Assembly (NCBI GenBank): GCA_040702975.1
Contig: CP159990.1
Location: 930,001-994,000, forward strand
Reading direction: 5' to 3'
Length of the DNA: 64,000 nt
Source of the DNA: Roseburia hominis
GTDB taxonomy: Bacteria > Bacillota > Clostridia > Lachnospirales > Lachnospiraceae
Every line of letters begins with the position of its first letter. Position 1 is the stretch's first letter. Below are positions 1 to 9,991 of the stretch, in pieces. Made by a program: the position numbers and the translations under genes. The notes below the pieces were generated by a model. The model ran no database searches and was not told where the DNA came from. It saw only the letters and a list, made by a program, of their open reading frames with translations.

Positions 1-2
1 CA

Positions 3-617
3 AACGTATCTGTTTACAATATCGAAGGCAAAGAAGTTGGCACAATCGAGCTTAGCGACGCTGTATTCGGTGTGGAAGTAAATGAACACCTTGTGCATAT
101 GGCAGTTGTGAGCCAGCTTGCAAATAATCGTCAGGGAACACAGAAAGCAAAGACACGTTCCGAAGTTTCCGGCGGCGGAAGAAAACCGTGGAGACAGAAA
201 GGTACCGGTCATGCAAGACAGGGTTCCACAAGAGCACCGCAGTGGACAGGCGGCGGAGTTGTATTCGCACCGACACCGAGAGATTACTCTTTCAAGATGA
301 ACAAGAAAGAGAAGAGAGCTGCTCTTAAATCTGCTCTTACATCAAGAGTAGAGGAGAACAAACTGATCGTAGTTGATGAGATCAAGTTTGATGAAATCAA
401 GACAAAGAAATTCCAGGAAGTATTAAACAACCTGTCAGTATCTAAAGCATTAGTTGTATTGGAAGACGGCAACAAGAACGCAGAGATCTCTGCAAGAAAC
501 ATCGCTGATGTTAAGACCGCTAAGACGAATACAATCAATGTGTATGATATCCTGAAATACAACACAGTGATCGTAACGAAAGCTGCTGTTGCTGCAATCG
601 AGGAGGTGTACGCATAA
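3..617 (+). CDS. rplD: 50S ribosomal protein L4 (5' end outside window)
   Basis: L4 binds 23S rRNA domain I, lines the exit tunnel and in many bacteria represses its own S10 operon. The frame is open from base 3 (N-V-S-V-Y-N-I-E), so only the first few residues are missing; a start at the internal Met at base 72 would cut off the conserved N-terminus. The basic tunnel loop with a [16 protein letters not shown] stretch is diagnostic of the family. Its stop overlaps the rplW start by one base, which suggests translational coupling. Upstream rpsJ and rplC are presumably just outside the window. Confidence 0.97.
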   Translation, partial: NVSVYNIEGKEVGTIELSDAVFGVEVNEHLVHMAVVSQLANNRQGTQKAKTRSEVSGGGRKPWRQKGTGHARQGSTRAPQWTGGGVVFAPTPRDYSFKMNKKEKRAALKSALTSRVEENKLIVVDEIKFDEIKTKKFQEVLNNLSVSKALVVLEDGNKNAEISARNIADVKTAKTNTINVYDILKYNTVIVTKAAVAAIEEVYA

Positions 618-922
618 TGGCAAACGTTCAGTATTATGATGTAATCCTTAAACCGGTAGTGACCGAGAAGACTATGGAGCTTATGGCAGACAAGAAATAC
701 ACATTCCTTGTACACACAGAAGCTACAAAGAACCAGGTAAAAGAAGCTGTTGAAAAGATGTTTCCGGGAACCAAGGTTGCAAGTGTTAACACGATGAACC
801 TTGACGGAAAGAAGAGAAGAGTTCGTGGAACCATGCAGTATGGAAAGACAGCTAAGACGAAGAAAGCGATCGTACAGCTTACAGAAGAGTCTGCTGAGAT
901 CGAGATATTCCAGGGACTTTAA
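617..922 (+). CDS. rplW: 50S ribosomal protein L23
   Basis: L23 sits at the tunnel exit and is the docking site for trigger factor and the signal recognition particle. The 101-residue product has the family opening (DVILKPVVTEKTMEL) and the C-terminal basic loop (GKKRRVRG). The ATG overlaps the rplD stop, and an AGGAGG lies inside the end of rplD. It is followed by a 63-base spacer before rplB. Confidence 0.97.
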   Translation: MANVQYYDVILKPVVTEKTMELMADKKYTFLVHTEATKNQVKEAVEKMFPGTKVASVNTMNLDGKKRRVRGTMQYGKTAKTKKAIVQLTEESAEIEIFQGL

Positions 923-985
923 GAATAACGAGTATACGGTGCAATTCCGTGAAAACAATAACTAGCAACGAAAGGAGATAGAGTA

Positions 986-1828
986 ATGGGAATTAAAACA
1001 TACCGCCCATATACACCTTCCAGAAGACATATGACTGGCTCTGATTTCTCTGAAATCACCAAGACTACTCCGGAGAAATCCTTAGTAGTATCTCTGAGCA
1101 AGACAGCCGGCCGTAACAATCAGGGTAAAATCACTGTAAGACACCGCGGAGGCGGAGTTAAGAGAAAATATAGAATCGTAGATTTCAAACGGAAAAAAGA
1201 TGGAATTTCCGCAACGGTAATCGGAATCGAGTACGATCCGAACCGTTCAGCAAATATCGCGCTGATCTGCTATGAAGACGGAGAAAAGGCATACATCCTG
1301 GCTCCGGCAGGACTGACAGACGGCATGAAGGTAATGAATGGACCGGAAGCTGAGGTAAGAGTAGGAAACTGCCTGCCGCTTTCCTGCATCCCGGTTGGTA
1401 CACAGGTACACAACATTGAGCTGCATCCTGGAAAAGGCGGACAGATGGTTCGTTCCGCAGGTAACAGCGCACAGTTAATGGCAAAAGAAGGAAAGTACGC
1501 AACACTTCGTCTTCCTTCAGGTGAGATGAGAATGGTTCCGATCGAGTGCCGCGCATCTGTTGGTGTTGTCGGAAACGGCGACCACAACCTGATTAACGTA
1601 GGTAAAGCAGGACGTAAACGTCACATGGGATTCAGACCGACCGTTCGTGGTTCTGTTATGAACCCGAATGACCATCCGCACGGTGGTGGTGAAGGTAAGA
1701 CTGGTATCGGACGTCCGGGCCCGAGTACTCCGTGGGGCAAACCGGCACTTGGCCTTAAGACCCGTAAGAAAAATAAACAGTCTAATAAGCTGATCATCAG
1801 AAGAAAAGACGGTAGAGGTATCAAATAG
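986..1828 (+). CDS. rplB: 50S ribosomal protein L2
   Basis: L2 is a core 23S-binding protein needed for subunit joining and peptidyl-transferase centre assembly. At 280 residues it is full length. It shows the N-terminal [13 protein letters not shown] stretch and the conserved C-terminal [13 protein letters not shown] segment containing the functionally important histidine, followed by the basic tail. The AAAGGAG site lies about 8 bases before the ATG. It sits in canonical S10 order between rplW and rpsS. Confidence 0.98.
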   Translation: MGIKTYRPYTPSRRHMTGSDFSEITKTTPEKSLVVSLSKTAGRNNQGKITVRHRGGGVKRKYRIVDFKRKKDGISATVIGIEYDPNRSANIALICYEDGEKAYILAPAGLTDGMKVMNGPEAEVRVGNCLPLSCIPVGTQVHNIELHPGKGGQMVRSAGNSAQLMAKEGKYATLRLPSGEMRMVPIECRASVGVVGNGDHNLINVGKAGRKRHMGFRPTVRGSVMNPNDHPHGGGEGKTGIGRPGPSTPWGKPALGLKTRKKNKQSNKLIIRRKDGRGIK

Positions 1829-1853
1829 AGAATTTTGAAGGAGGTTAGAACCT

Positions 1854-2135
1854 ATGGCTCGTTCACTTAAAAAAGGACCATTCGCAGACGCAAGCCTGCT
1901 TAAGAAAGTGGAAGCAATGAACGCATCTGGTGACAAGGGCGTTATCAAGACCTGGTCACGTCGTTCTACGATCTTCCCGATCATGGTTGGACATACAATC
2001 GCAGTTCATGACGGAAGAAAACATGTTCCGGTATATGTAACAGAGGATATGGTTGGACACAAGCTCGGAGAGTTTGTAGCTACCAGAACCTACAGAGGAC
2101 ATGGAAAAGACGAAAAGAAATCCAAAGTTAGATAA
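1854..2135 (+). CDS. rpsS: 30S ribosomal protein S19
   Basis: S19 binds the head of 16S rRNA with S13 and contacts A-site tRNA. The 93-residue product starts [10 protein letters not shown] and contains the WSRRSTIFP and GHKLGEF motifs of the family. An AAGGAGG precedes the ATG. The spacing to rplB (25 bases) and rplV (30 bases) is normal for an operon. Confidence 0.98.
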   Translation: MARSLKKGPFADASLLKKVEAMNASGDKGVIKTWSRRSTIFPIMVGHTIAVHDGRKHVPVYVTEDMVGHKLGEFVATRTYRGHGKDEKKSKVR

Positions 2136-2165
2136 TATTTAACGAAATGAAAGGAGGGTTCATCC

Positions 2166-2552
2166 ATGGCAAAGGGACACAGAAGTCAAATTAAGAGAGA
2201 AAGAAATGCAAACAAGGACACCAGACCGAAAGCGACGTTATCTTACGCACGGGTTTCTGTTCAGAAAGCATGTTTTGTTTTGGATGCCATCAGAGGTAAG
2301 GATGTACAGACAGCGCTTGGTATTTTAACATACAATCCAAGATACGCTTCAAGTATTATAAAGAAATTATTGGAATCAGCGATCGCTAATGCTGAGAATA
2401 ACAATGGTATGAATGCCGAGAACCTTTATGTTGAAGAATGCTATGCAAATAAAGGACCGACAATGAAGAGAATCAGACCGCGGGCACAGGGAAGAGCTTA
2501 CAGAATCGAAAAGAGAATGAGCCACATCACACTTGTGCTGAATGAAAGATAA
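2166..2552 (+). CDS. rplV: 50S ribosomal protein L22
   Basis: L22 is a tunnel-wall protein whose extended beta-hairpin loop reaches the macrolide-binding region. The 128-residue product carries the [20 protein letters not shown] helix region and the C-terminal loop ending HITLVL. The N-terminus has about 15 extra basic residues before the conserved core, as is common in Clostridia. The RBS AAAGGAGGG lies upstream. Confidence 0.97.
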   Translation: MAKGHRSQIKRERNANKDTRPKATLSYARVSVQKACFVLDAIRGKDVQTALGILTYNPRYASSIIKKLLESAIANAENNNGMNAENLYVEECYANKGPTMKRIRPRAQGRAYRIEKRMSHITLVLNER

Positions 2553-2563
2553 GGAGGAAGAGT

Positions 2564-3220
2564 ATGGGACAGAAAGTTAATCCTCATGGCTTGAGAGTCG
2601 GTATTATTAAAGACTGGGATTCCAGATGGTATGCAGAGAAAGATTTCGCTGACTGCCTTGTGGAAGACCACAAGATCAGAACATTTCTTAAGAAAAAATT
2701 ATACAGCGCAGGTGTTTCTAAGATCGAGATCGAGAGAGCATCTGACCGCGTTAAGATCATCATCTACACTGCTAAACCGGGCGTTGTGATCGGTAAAGGC
2801 GGTTCTGAGATCGAGAAAGTGAAAGCAGAGCTTCAGAAGATGACCGATAAGAAACTTATCGTTGACATCAAAGAAGTTAAGAGACCTGACAAGGACGCTC
2901 AGTTAGTAGCTGAAAATATTGCACAGCAGCTTGAGAATCGTATTTCTTTCCGTCGTGCAATGAAGTCCTGCATGTCCAGAACTATGAAAGCAGGAGCACT
3001 TGGTGTTAAGACTTCCGTATCCGGACGTCTCGGCGGAGCTGATATGGCTCGTACTGAGTTCTACAGCGAGGGAACTATCCCGCTTCAGACACTGAGAGCA
3101 GACATTGACTATGGCTTCGCAGAGGCAGATACCACCTACGGAAAAGTTGGTGTTAAGGTATGGGTATACAAAGGCGAAGTTCTTCCAACAAAGGCTAGTA
3201 AGGAAGGGAGCGATAAATAA
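2564..3220 (+). CDS. rpsC: 30S ribosomal protein S3
   Basis: S3 forms part of the mRNA entry channel and has helicase-associated activity with S4 and S5. The 218-residue product has the [14 protein letters not shown] start, a KH domain with the GVVIGKGG loop (around residues 75-82), and the C-terminal domain ([21 protein letters not shown]). Its stop overlaps the rplP ATG by one base. Confidence 0.98.
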   Translation: MGQKVNPHGLRVGIIKDWDSRWYAEKDFADCLVEDHKIRTFLKKKLYSAGVSKIEIERASDRVKIIIYTAKPGVVIGKGGSEIEKVKAELQKMTDKKLIVDIKEVKRPDKDAQLVAENIAQQLENRISFRRAMKSCMSRTMKAGALGVKTSVSGRLGGADMARTEFYSEGTIPLQTLRADIDYGFAEADTTYGKVGVKVWVYKGEVLPTKASKEGSDK

Positions 3221-3657
3221 TGTTAATGCCAAAAAGAGTTAAACGTAGAAAACAGTTCCGCGGCTCCATGAAAGGTAAAGCATTAAGAGGAAACAAGATC
3301 ACCAACGGTGAGTACGGTCTTGTTGCTATGGAACCGTGTTGGATCAAGTCCAACCAGATTGAGGCTGCCCGTATTGCTATGACACGTTATATCAAGCGTG
3401 GTGGTAAAGTTTGGATTAAGATTTTCCCGGATAAACCAGTAACTACGAAACCGGCTGAGACTCGTATGGGTTCTGGTAAAGGAACTCTGGAATACTGGGT
3501 AGCAGTTGTAAAACCGGGACGCGTTATGTTTGAGCTTGCAGGAGTACCGGAAGAGGTTGCAAGAGAAGCGTTGCGTCTGGCTATGCACAAATTGCCCTGT
3601 AAATGTAAAATCGTTTCTCGTGCAGATTTAGAAGGCGGTGATAACAGTGAAAATTAA
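3220..3657 (+). CDS. rplP: 50S ribosomal protein L16
   Basis: L16 organises the A-site side of the peptidyl-transferase centre. The 145-residue product begins [15 protein letters not shown]. The first ATG (overlapping the rpsC stop) is preferred over the Met two codons later because the GGAAGGGAG site is better spaced for it. The [17 protein letters not shown] loop and HKLPCK segment are characteristic. Its 3' end overlaps rpmC by 11 bases. Confidence 0.97.
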   Translation: MLMPKRVKRRKQFRGSMKGKALRGNKITNGEYGLVAMEPCWIKSNQIEAARIAMTRYIKRGGKVWIKIFPDKPVTTKPAETRMGSGKGTLEYWVAVVKPGRVMFELAGVPEEVAREALRLAMHKLPCKCKIVSRADLEGGDNSEN

Positions 3658-3850
3658 GACATTCGTAGAAGATTTAAGAGCAAAATCAGTTGCAGAACTG
3701 AACGAAGAATTAGTAGCTGCTAAAAAGGAACTCTTCAACCTGAGATTCCAGAACGCAACAAACCAGTTGGATAATACAAGCAGAATTAAAGAAGTTAGAA
3801 AGAATATCGCAAGAATTCAGACCGTGATCGCTCAGGCAGAAAGAAACTAG
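3647..3850 (+). CDS. rpmC: 50S ribosomal protein L29
   Basis: L29 is a small two-helix protein next to L23 at the tunnel exit. A GTG at 3647 gives the standard 67-residue form ([10 protein letters not shown]), with a GAAGGCGGTG ribosome binding site inside the end of rplP. A GTG three codons earlier is open but not preceded by a good site. The LFNLRFQ and [11 protein letters not shown] segments match the family. Confidence 0.95.
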   Translation: MKIKTFVEDLRAKSVAELNEELVAAKKELFNLRFQNATNQLDNTSRIKEVRKNIARIQTVIAQAERN

Positions 3851-3951
3851 CGAGGTAGTTTCGAGCTTAGTTTTTCGTTGTTCTTTGAGCAAAACAAAAA
3901 GAACTTCATTTAGCGACAATGCGATATTGATATCTGGAAAGGAGCAAAACC

Positions 3952-4206
3952 GTGGAAAGAAACCTGAGAAAAACGAGAGTTGGTAAGGTTGTCAGCAACA
4001 AGATGGACAAAACGATCGTAGTTGCTGTAGAGGACCATGTAAAACATCCACTTTACAAGAAGATTGTAAAAAGGACATATAAGTTAAAAGCGCATGACGA
4101 GAATAACGAGTGCAGCATCGGCGACAGAGTAAGAGTTATGGAGACCAGACCGCTGTCCAAGGATAAGAGATGGAGACTCGTAGAGATCGTTGAGAAGGTT
4201 AAATAG
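3952..4206 (+). CDS. rpsQ: 30S ribosomal protein S17
   Basis: S17 is an OB-fold primary 16S rRNA binder. The 84-residue product starts at GTG ([21 protein letters not shown]) after GGAAAGGAG. The conserved [13 protein letters not shown] and [19 protein letters not shown] motifs are present. It follows a 101-base spacer after rpmC, longer than usual, which contains two TTAG-type words (see the spacer-word finding). Confidence 0.97.
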   Translation: MERNLRKTRVGKVVSNKMDKTIVVAVEDHVKHPLYKKIVKRTYKLKAHDENNECSIGDRVRVMETRPLSKDKRWRLVEIVEKVK

Positions 4207-4242
4207 TTTGACTTTAAGAATAGTATAAGGAGGTTTACCTGC

Positions 4243-4611
4243 ATGATACAGCAAGAAAGCAGATTAAAAGTAGCAGACAATACAGGTGCGAAAGAATTAC
4301 TCTGTATCCGTGTATTAGGCGGTTCTACAAGAAGATATGCAGCTATCGGCGATGTGATTGTTGCCAGCGTTAAAGATGCAACACCAGGCGGCGTTGTTAA
4401 AAAAGGCGATGTTGTAAAAGCGGTAGTTGTACGTACTGTAAACAAGACCCGTCGTAAAGATGGTTCCTACATCCGTTTCGACGAAAATGCTGCGGTAATC
4501 ATCAAAGATGACAAAAACCCAAGAGGAACTCGTATTTTTGGACCTGTAGCCAGAGAACTTCGTGAGAAACAGTTTATGAAAATTGTTTCCCTGGCTCCGG
4601 AAGTGCTGTAA
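4243..4611 (+). CDS. rplN: 50S ribosomal protein L14
   Basis: L14 lies at the intersubunit surface, contacting 16S helix 14 and the RsfS silencing factor. The 122-residue length is standard, and the [18 protein letters not shown] start and [16 protein letters not shown] motif are diagnostic. The RBS AAGGAGG precedes the ATG. It heads the spc-type portion rplN-rplX-rplE. Confidence 0.98.
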   Translation: MIQQESRLKVADNTGAKELLCIRVLGGSTRRYAAIGDVIVASVKDATPGGVVKKGDVVKAVVVRTVNKTRRKDGSYIRFDENAAVIIKDDKNPRGTRIFGPVARELREKQFMKIVSLAPEVL

Positions 4612-4626
4612 GGAGGTTCGAGTATT

Positions 4627-4938
4627 ATGTCAACAATGAAAATCAAAAAGGGTGATACCGTTAAGGTCATCACCGGAAAAGATAAAGACAAAGAGGGCAA
4701 GGTAATTGCTGTTAATAAAAAAGACGGTACAGTCCTTGTGGAGAACGTGAACATGAGAACCAAACACGCAAAACCGAGTGCTGGCAATCCGGAAGGCGGA
4801 ATTATCCACCAGGAAGGCCCGATTGATGCATCTAATGTAATGTACGTTCACAAGGGAAAAGCTACCAGAGTTGGCTTCAAACTTGACGGCGACAAGAAAG
4901 TGCGTGTTGCAAAATCAACAGGCGAAGTGATTGATTAG
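4627..4938 (+). CDS. rplX: 50S ribosomal protein L24
   Basis: L24 is an early assembly initiator protein for the 50S subunit. The 103-residue product contains a KOW motif ([20 protein letters not shown], residues about 7-26) and the [10 protein letters not shown] segment. The AAGGAGG at 4610-4616 fits the ATG at 4627 better than the ATG at 4636. Only 15 bases separate it from rplN. Confidence 0.96.
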   Translation: MSTMKIKKGDTVKVITGKDKDKEGKVIAVNKKDGTVLVENVNMRTKHAKPSAGNPEGGIIHQEGPIDASNVMYVHKGKATRVGFKLDGDKKVRVAKSTGEVID

Positions 4939-4961
4939 TTCGAGGAAGGAGGTCAAAGGCT

Positions 4962-5501
4962 TTGAGTAGACTTAAAGAACAGTACCAGAACGAGATCGTA
5001 GACGCTATGATCAAAAAGTTCGGTTACAAGAATATTATGGAAGTGCCGAAACTCGACAAAGTTGTAATCAACATGGGTGTTGGCGAAGCAAAAGATAATG
5101 CGAAAACTTTAGATTCAGCAATCGCTGATATGGAAAAAATCACCGGACAGAAAGCCGTAGTCACAAGAGCTAAAAAATCTGTGGCTAACTTCAAGATCAG
5201 AGAAGGTATGGCAATCGGATGTAAGGTTACCTTAAGAGGTGAGAAGATGTATGAATTCGTTGATCGTCTTATCAACCTTGCACTTCCCCGTGTACGTGAC
5301 TTCAGAGGTGTAAACCCGAACGCGTTTGACGGAAGAGGTAACTATGCTCTTGGAATTAAAGAGCAGTTGATTTTCCCTGAGATCGAGTACGACAAGATCG
5401 ATAAGGTAAGAGGAATGGACGTAATCTTCGTAACGACTGCCAGGACAGACGAGGAAGCTCGTGAGTTACTGAAACAGTTCAACATGCCATTCGCAAAGTA
5501 A
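4962..5501 (+). CDS. rplE: 50S ribosomal protein L5
   Basis: L5 forms the 5S RNP with L18 and contacts P-site tRNA. The 179-residue product starts at TTG ([12 protein letters not shown]) with GGAAGGAGG about 9 bases upstream. The conserved [26 protein letters not shown] and [16 protein letters not shown] motifs are present. Confidence 0.97.
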   Translation: MSRLKEQYQNEIVDAMIKKFGYKNIMEVPKLDKVVINMGVGEAKDNAKTLDSAIADMEKITGQKAVVTRAKKSVANFKIREGMAIGCKVTLRGEKMYEFVDRLINLALPRVRDFRGVNPNAFDGRGNYALGIKEQLIFPEIEYDKIDKVRGMDVIFVTTARTDEEARELLKQFNMPFAK

Positions 5502-5514
5502 AGGAGGGAAATTC

Positions 5515-5700
5515 ATGGCAAAGACAGCAATGAAAAATAAACAGCAGCGCAAACAGAAATTCTCCACCAGAGAGTACAACCGCTGCAGAATCTGTGGACG
5601 TCCACATGCATATTTAAGAAAATATGGAATCTGCCGTGTATGCTTCCGTGAACTGGCATACAAAGGAGAAATTCCGGGCGTAAAGAAGGCAAGTTGGTAA
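5515..5700 (+). CDS. rpsN: 30S ribosomal protein S14, zinc-binding type
   Basis: S14 joins S3 and S10 in the 30S head. This is the short 61-residue Zn-binding (type Z) form: cysteines 24, 27, 40 and 43 form the zinc site (CRICG and CRVCF). Type Z is typical of Firmicutes, and a zinc-free paralog often exists elsewhere in such genomes. It is followed by a 154-base spacer rich in TTAG-type words. Confidence 0.98.
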   Translation: MAKTAMKNKQQRKQKFSTREYNRCRICGRPHAYLRKYGICRVCFRELAYKGEIPGVKKASW

Positions 5701-5854
5701 ACACCGAACACTTAGCGAGCGCGCAGAGCGCGAGCTTAGTGAGAGGGTTCATCGTGCTGCTTAGTGAAGCCGAGCCGCAGGCGAAAGCTGAACTTAGCAG
5801 AGTGATGGGCATATTACCGTCTTAGATAGATTAGAAAAAAGGAGGAAATCCACA

Positions 5855-6256
5855 ATGACTATGAGTGATCCGATTGCAGATATGCTTACAAGAATCCGTA
5901 ATGCAAATACTGCAAAACATGATACAGTTGATGTTCCGGCATCAAAAATGAAAATCGCTATTGCAGACATCCTTTTAAACGAAGGATACATCGCAAAATA
6001 CGATATCGTGGAAGAAGGAAACTTTAACACTATCCGTATCGCATTAAAGTACGGTGCAGATAAGAATGAGAAAGTTATTTCCGGACTGAAGAAAATCTCC
6101 AAACCGGGTCTTCGTGTTTACGCTGGTAAAGACGAACTGCCGAAGGTACTTGGAGGACTGGGAACAGCAATCCTTTCCACGAACCAGGGCGTAATCACCG
6201 ATAAAGAAGCAAGAAAACTCGGCGTAGGCGGAGAAGTACTTTGCTTTATATGGTAG
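5855..6256 (+). CDS. rpsH: 30S ribosomal protein S8
   Basis: S8 is a primary 16S rRNA central-domain binder and, in Escherichia coli, the repressor of the spc operon. The 133-residue product begins [18 protein letters not shown] and ends with the conserved GGEVLCFIW. The RBS AAAGGAGG is 10 bases before the ATG. A 92-base spacer follows before rplF. Confidence 0.98.
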   Translation: MTMSDPIADMLTRIRNANTAKHDTVDVPASKMKIAIADILLNEGYIAKYDIVEEGNFNTIRIALKYGADKNEKVISGLKKISKPGLRVYAGKDELPKVLGGLGTAILSTNQGVITDKEARKLGVGGEVLCFIW

Positions 6257-6348
6257 GCACTGAACACTTGTTAAGTGCTCACAGCAACTGAAAACAGAGC
6301 AGGCTTTAGCACCTGCTCCGAAAATGTAAGTGTAGGAGGTAAACAGGC

Positions 6349-6891
6349 ATGTCACGTATAGGAAGACATCCGGTAGCAATTCCGGCAGGCGTAACTGTTG
6401 AGATTGCAGAGAACAACAAAGTGACCGTAACAGGTCCTAAGGGAACTCTTGTAAGAGAACTCCCGGTTGAGATGGAAATCAAAAAAGAAGGCGAAGAAAT
6501 CGTTGTTACAAGACCGAACGACCTTAAGAGAATGAAATCTCTTCATGGTCTGACAAGAACCCTTATCAACAACATGGTAATCGGTGTGACCGAAGGATAC
6601 CAGAAGGTTCTTGAAATCAACGGTGTTGGTTACAGAGCAGCTAAATCCGGTAACAAGTTAACATTAAATTTGGGATACTCTCACCCGGTTGAGATGGAAG
6701 ATCCGGAAGGAATTGAGACAGTTCTTGAAGGACAGAACAAGATCATCGTTAAGGGTATCAGTAAAGAAAAAGTAGGCCAATACGCAGCTGAAATCAGAGA
6801 CAAGAGAAGACCTGAGCCATACAAGGGCAAGGGTATCAAGTATGCTGATGAAGTGATCAGACGTAAAGTTGGTAAGACTGGTAAAAAATAA
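6349..6891 (+). CDS. rplF: 50S ribosomal protein L6
   Basis: L6 lies near the factor-binding site and the sarcin-ricin loop. The 180-residue product has the two repeated L6 domains: the first opens [15 protein letters not shown], and the second ends with [13 protein letters not shown]. The spacer upstream contains a small inverted repeat (cacttgttaagtg, 6265-6277) of no obvious function. Confidence 0.98.
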   Translation: MSRIGRHPVAIPAGVTVEIAENNKVTVTGPKGTLVRELPVEMEIKKEGEEIVVTRPNDLKRMKSLHGLTRTLINNMVIGVTEGYQKVLEINGVGYRAAKSGNKLTLNLGYSHPVEMEDPEGIETVLEGQNKIIVKGISKEKVGQYAAEIRDKRRPEPYKGKGIKYADEVIRRKVGKTGKK

Positions 6892-6910
6892 GTAAGGAGA
6901 GTGTGAACAA

Positions 6911-7279
6911 ATGGTTAGTAAGAAATCAAGAAGCGAAGTTCGTGTAAACAAGCATAAAAAATTACGCAACCGTTTCAGCGGCACTGCTGAGAGACCGCGT
7001 CTGGCTGTTTTTAGAAGCAATAATCATATGTATGCTCAAATTATTGACGATACAGTTGGAAATACTCTTGTTTCAGCTTCCACTCTTCAGAAAGATGTGA
7101 AAGCAGAACTTGAGAAGACCAACAACGTTGATGCGGCAGCATACCTGGGAACAGTGATTGCGAAAAAGGCAATCGAAAAAGGTATTACTTCTGTTGTCTT
7201 TGACAGAGGAGGCTTTATATACCACGGAAAAATCAAAGCATTAGCAGACGCAGCCAGAGAAGCTGGTTTGAATTTCTAG
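6911..7279 (+). CDS. rplR: 50S ribosomal protein L18
   Basis: L18 binds 5S rRNA with L5. The 122-residue product has the basic N-terminal arm and the conserved [20 protein letters not shown] and [21 protein letters not shown] segments. The gene sits 19 bases after rplF and 15 before rpsE, in canonical order. Confidence 0.98.
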   Translation: MVSKKSRSEVRVNKHKKLRNRFSGTAERPRLAVFRSNNHMYAQIIDDTVGNTLVSASTLQKDVKAELEKTNNVDAAAYLGTVIAKKAIEKGITSVVFDRGGFIYHGKIKALADAAREAGLNF

Positions 7280-7294
7280 TAAGGAGGCGCACAC

Positions 7295-7804
7295 ATGAAA
7301 CAGGAACGTATTGATGCTAATCAGTTAGAGCTTACCGAAAAAGTAGTATCAATTAAACGTGTTACCAAAGTTGTTAAGGGTGGTCGTAACATGAGATTCA
7401 CAGCTTTAGTAGTTGTCGGAGATGGAAACGGCCATGTTGGTGCAGGTTTAGGAAAGGCAGCAGAAATTCCGGAAGCGATCCGCAAAGGAAAAGAAGATGC
7501 CATGAAGAAACTTATCACAGTAACATTAGATGAAAACGGAAGTATTACACATGATTATGTTGGAAAATTCGGAAGTGCATCTGTACTTCTGAAGAAGGCT
7601 CCGGATGGTACCGGTGTGATTGCCGGTGGTCCGGCCCGTGCCGTAATCGAGATGGCAGGTATCAAGAATATCCGTACCAAATCTCTTGGTTCCAACAATA
7701 AACAGAACGTAGTACTTGCTACTATCAACGGTTTAAGTGAACTGAAAGCTCCAGAAGACGTAGCTAAACTTCGCGGTAAATCTGTAGAAGAGATTTTAGG
7801 CTAA
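7295..7804 (+). CDS. rpsE: 30S ribosomal protein S5
   Basis: S5 affects decoding accuracy and mRNA unwinding at the entry channel. The 169-residue product has the double-stranded RNA-binding-like N-domain ([20 protein letters not shown]) and the [20 protein letters not shown] motif, followed by the conserved C-domain. The RBS AAGGAGG lies upstream of the ATG. Confidence 0.98.
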   Translation: MKQERIDANQLELTEKVVSIKRVTKVVKGGRNMRFTALVVVGDGNGHVGAGLGKAAEIPEAIRKGKEDAMKKLITVTLDENGSITHDYVGKFGSASVLLKKAPDGTGVIAGGPARAVIEMAGIKNIRTKSLGSNNKQNVVLATINGLSELKAPEDVAKLRGKSVEEILG

Positions 7805-7818
7805 GGAGGAGATTACAG

Positions 7819-8001
7819 ATGGCAAATTTGAAGATCACATTAGTGAAATCCACAATCGGAGCTGTTCCGAAGCATAAAAAAACAGTAGAAGCATTAGGCC
7901 TTAAAAAGGTCAATAAGACAGTTGTCCTGCCGGATAACGCTGCAACCAGAGGAATGGTTCAGCAGGTAAGACACCTGGTAAAAGTTGAAGAAGAAGCATA
8001 A
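7819..8001 (+). CDS. rpmD: 50S ribosomal protein L30
   Basis: L30 is a small 5S-proximal protein absent from some lineages. The 60-residue product reads [20 protein letters not shown] with the [15 protein letters not shown] motif. An AAGGAGG ends 9 bases before the ATG. It lies in canonical position between rpsE and rplO. Confidence 0.97.
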   Translation: MANLKITLVKSTIGAVPKHKKTVEALGLKKVNKTVVLPDNAATRGMVQQVRHLVKVEEEA

Positions 8002-8026
8002 ATCTGATAGATAAGGAGGTGTCACA

Positions 8027-8467
8027 ATGGACTTATCAAATTTAAGACCTGCTGACGGAGCAAAACAGAGCGATAATTTCAGAAGAGGCCGTGGACACGG
8101 ATCAGGAAATGGAAAGACCGCCGGAAAAGGACATAAAGGTCAGAAAGCTCGTTCAGGAGCAACCAGACCGGGATTTGAAGGTGGCCAGATGCCGCTTTAC
8201 AGAAGAATTCCGAAGAGAGGATTCACCTGCAGAAACTCTAAAACAATCGTGGGAATCAATGTTAGCGCATTAGAGGCTTTTGATAACGATGCAGTAGTAT
8301 CTGTAGAGACTTTAGTTGAAGCTGGTATCGTGAAGAACCCGAGAGATGGCGTTAAAATTCTTGGAAATGGAGAGTTAACCAAAAAGCTTACAGTTCAGGC
8401 AAATGCGTTCAGCGCAGGTGCAGTAGAAAAGATTGAAGCACTTGGTGGAAAAGCAGAGGTGATTTAA
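8027..8467 (+). CDS. rplO: 50S ribosomal protein L15
   Basis: L15 is a late-assembly 50S protein. The 146-residue product has the glycine/arginine-rich N-terminal extension (RRGRGHGSGNGKTAGKGHKG) and the globular C-domain. Its TAA overlaps the secY ATG by one base, the classic translational coupling of secretion machinery to ribosome synthesis. Confidence 0.98.
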   Translation: MDLSNLRPADGAKQSDNFRRGRGHGSGNGKTAGKGHKGQKARSGATRPGFEGGQMPLYRRIPKRGFTCRNSKTIVGINVSALEAFDNDAVVSVETLVEAGIVKNPRDGVKILGNGELTKKLTVQANAFSAGAVEKIEALGGKAEVI

Positions 8468-9822
8468 TGCTACAAACATTCCGTAAGGCATTTCAGATCG
8501 AGGATATACGGAAAAAAATATTGTATACTCTTGCAATGCTGTTTGTAGTGCGCCTTGGATCTCAGTTACCTACTCCAGGCGTAAATCAGTCCTTTATTAA
8601 AGACTTTTTTGCAAACCAGTCCGGTGAGACGTTTAACTTTTTTAACGCCTTCACCGGCGGCTCTTTTGAGCAGTTTTCAGTATTTGCACTTAGCATCACT
8701 CCGTATATCACATCTTCTATCATTATGCAGCTTCTGACGATCGCGATTCCAAAACTGGAAGAGATGCAGAAGGATGGAGAAGACGGAAGAAAGAAAATTG
8801 CTACAATTACACGTTATGTTACTGTACTTTTAGCTTTGATCGAATCTACTGCCATGGCAGTTGGATTTGGACGTCAGGGCCTGTTAGTCAAATTTAATTT
8901 TGTAAATGCAGCAATTGTAGTTATGACACTGACAGCCGGTTCCGCATTCCTGATGTGGATTGGCGAACGTATTACCGAAAAAGGAGTAGGAAATGGTATT
9001 TCTATAGTCCTGCTCATTAACATTTTGTCTCGTGTACCCAGCGATCTGACCACTCTTTACGAGAAATTCGTGAAAGGGAAAGGACTCGCCAAAGGTGGAC
9101 TCGCAGCACTTGTGATTTTGGCCATTATTCTGGCGCTTGTGGTATTTACCGTTATTCTTCAGGATGGCGAACGGAGAATTCCGGTTCAGTATTCCCAGAA
9201 GATGCAGGGAAGAAGAATGGTTGGCGGACAGTCCAGCAATATTCCTCTTAAGGTGAACACGGCAGGTGTAATTCCGGTAATTTTTGCATCCTCATTGATG
9301 CAATTCCCTATCGTCATTGCAAGTTTCCTCGGAAAAGGCGATGGCACGGGAATTGGAAGTGAGATCCTGCGGGGAATGAATTCAGGAAACTGGTGCAATC
9401 CGAACCACCTGAAGTATTCGTGGGGACTCATTGTTTACATCATTTTAACAGTGTTCTTTGCATATTTCTATACGAGTATCACGTTTAACCCGCTGGAAAT
9501 CGCAAACAACATGAAGAAGAGCGGCGGATTTGTTCCGGGTATTCGTCCGGGCAGACCGACAGTCGATTATCTGAATAAGATCCTGAACTACATTATTTTT
9601 ATCGGAGCGTGTGGTCTTGTAATCGTACAGGTGATTCCATTCTTCTTTAATGGTGTATTCGGAGCAAATGTGTCATTCGGAGGAACATCACTGATCATTA
9701 TTATCGGTGTAGTATTAGAAACTGTGAAACAAATTGAATCACAGATGCTCGTACGTAATTACACAGGATTTTTAAATAGCAAGGGATCCTCTTCCATGAA
9801 GAACAGTTTCCTTGGATTTTAA
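8467..9822 (+). CDS. secY: Preprotein translocase channel subunit SecY
   Basis: SecY is the ten-helix core of the SecYEG protein-conducting channel in the cytoplasmic membrane. The 451-residue protein shows the expected hydrophobic segments, the PTPGVN motif in the plug region, and the cytosolic loop GERRIPVQYSQKMQGRRMVGG that contacts SecA and ribosomes. The ATG overlaps the rplO stop. A long hairpin follows in the spacer before adk. Confidence 0.98.
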   Translation: MLQTFRKAFQIEDIRKKILYTLAMLFVVRLGSQLPTPGVNQSFIKDFFANQSGETFNFFNAFTGGSFEQFSVFALSITPYITSSIIMQLLTIAIPKLEEMQKDGEDGRKKIATITRYVTVLLALIESTAMAVGFGRQGLLVKFNFVNAAIVVMTLTAGSAFLMWIGERITEKGVGNGISIVLLINILSRVPSDLTTLYEKFVKGKGLAKGGLAALVILAIILALVVFTVILQDGERRIPVQYSQKMQGRRMVGGQSSNIPLKVNTAGVIPVIFASSLMQFPIVIASFLGKGDGTGIGSEILRGMNSGNWCNPNHLKYSWGLIVYIILTVFFAYFYTSITFNPLEIANNMKKSGGFVPGIRPGRPTVDYLNKILNYIIFIGACGLVIVQVIPFFFNGVFGANVSFGGTSLIIIIGVVLETVKQIESQMLVRNYTGFLNSKGSSSMKNSFLGF

Positions 9823-9828
9823 ATCATT

Positions 9829-9914
9829 TTTAGCTCGTTGTTTTTTATCTCAGATGAATGATAAATAGCAACGGGCTAAATTGACATAAGAATGCAGCAG
9901 GCTCCGCTGCGTTT
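9829..9914 (+). terminator. Hairpins between secY and adk
   Basis: Arms 9829-9840 (TTTAGCTCGTTG) and 9869-9880 (CAACGGGCTAAA) pair over 12 bp with one G-U. A second small hairpin (GCAGC 9894-9898, GCTGC 9906-9910) runs into GTTTTG and resembles a weak intrinsic terminator. Together they could lower read-through from secY into adk-map-infA or act as a processing site. Function is inferred. Confidence 0.5.
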
Positions 9915-9991
9915 TGTACCGGCTTCTGAACTATTCCGGTAAGGAAAAACGTGGCCTGTGGCTGTATTATAAATGTAAAGGAGGTAGCAAG

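Noticed and set aside
49..60. TTAGCGA word inside rplD
   Set aside because: It encodes conserved E-L-S-D residues of L4 and was excluded from the spacer-motif tally.
9881..9886. TTGACA promoter element in the secY-adk spacer
   Set aside because: No -10-like hexamer occurs 16-18 bases downstream.
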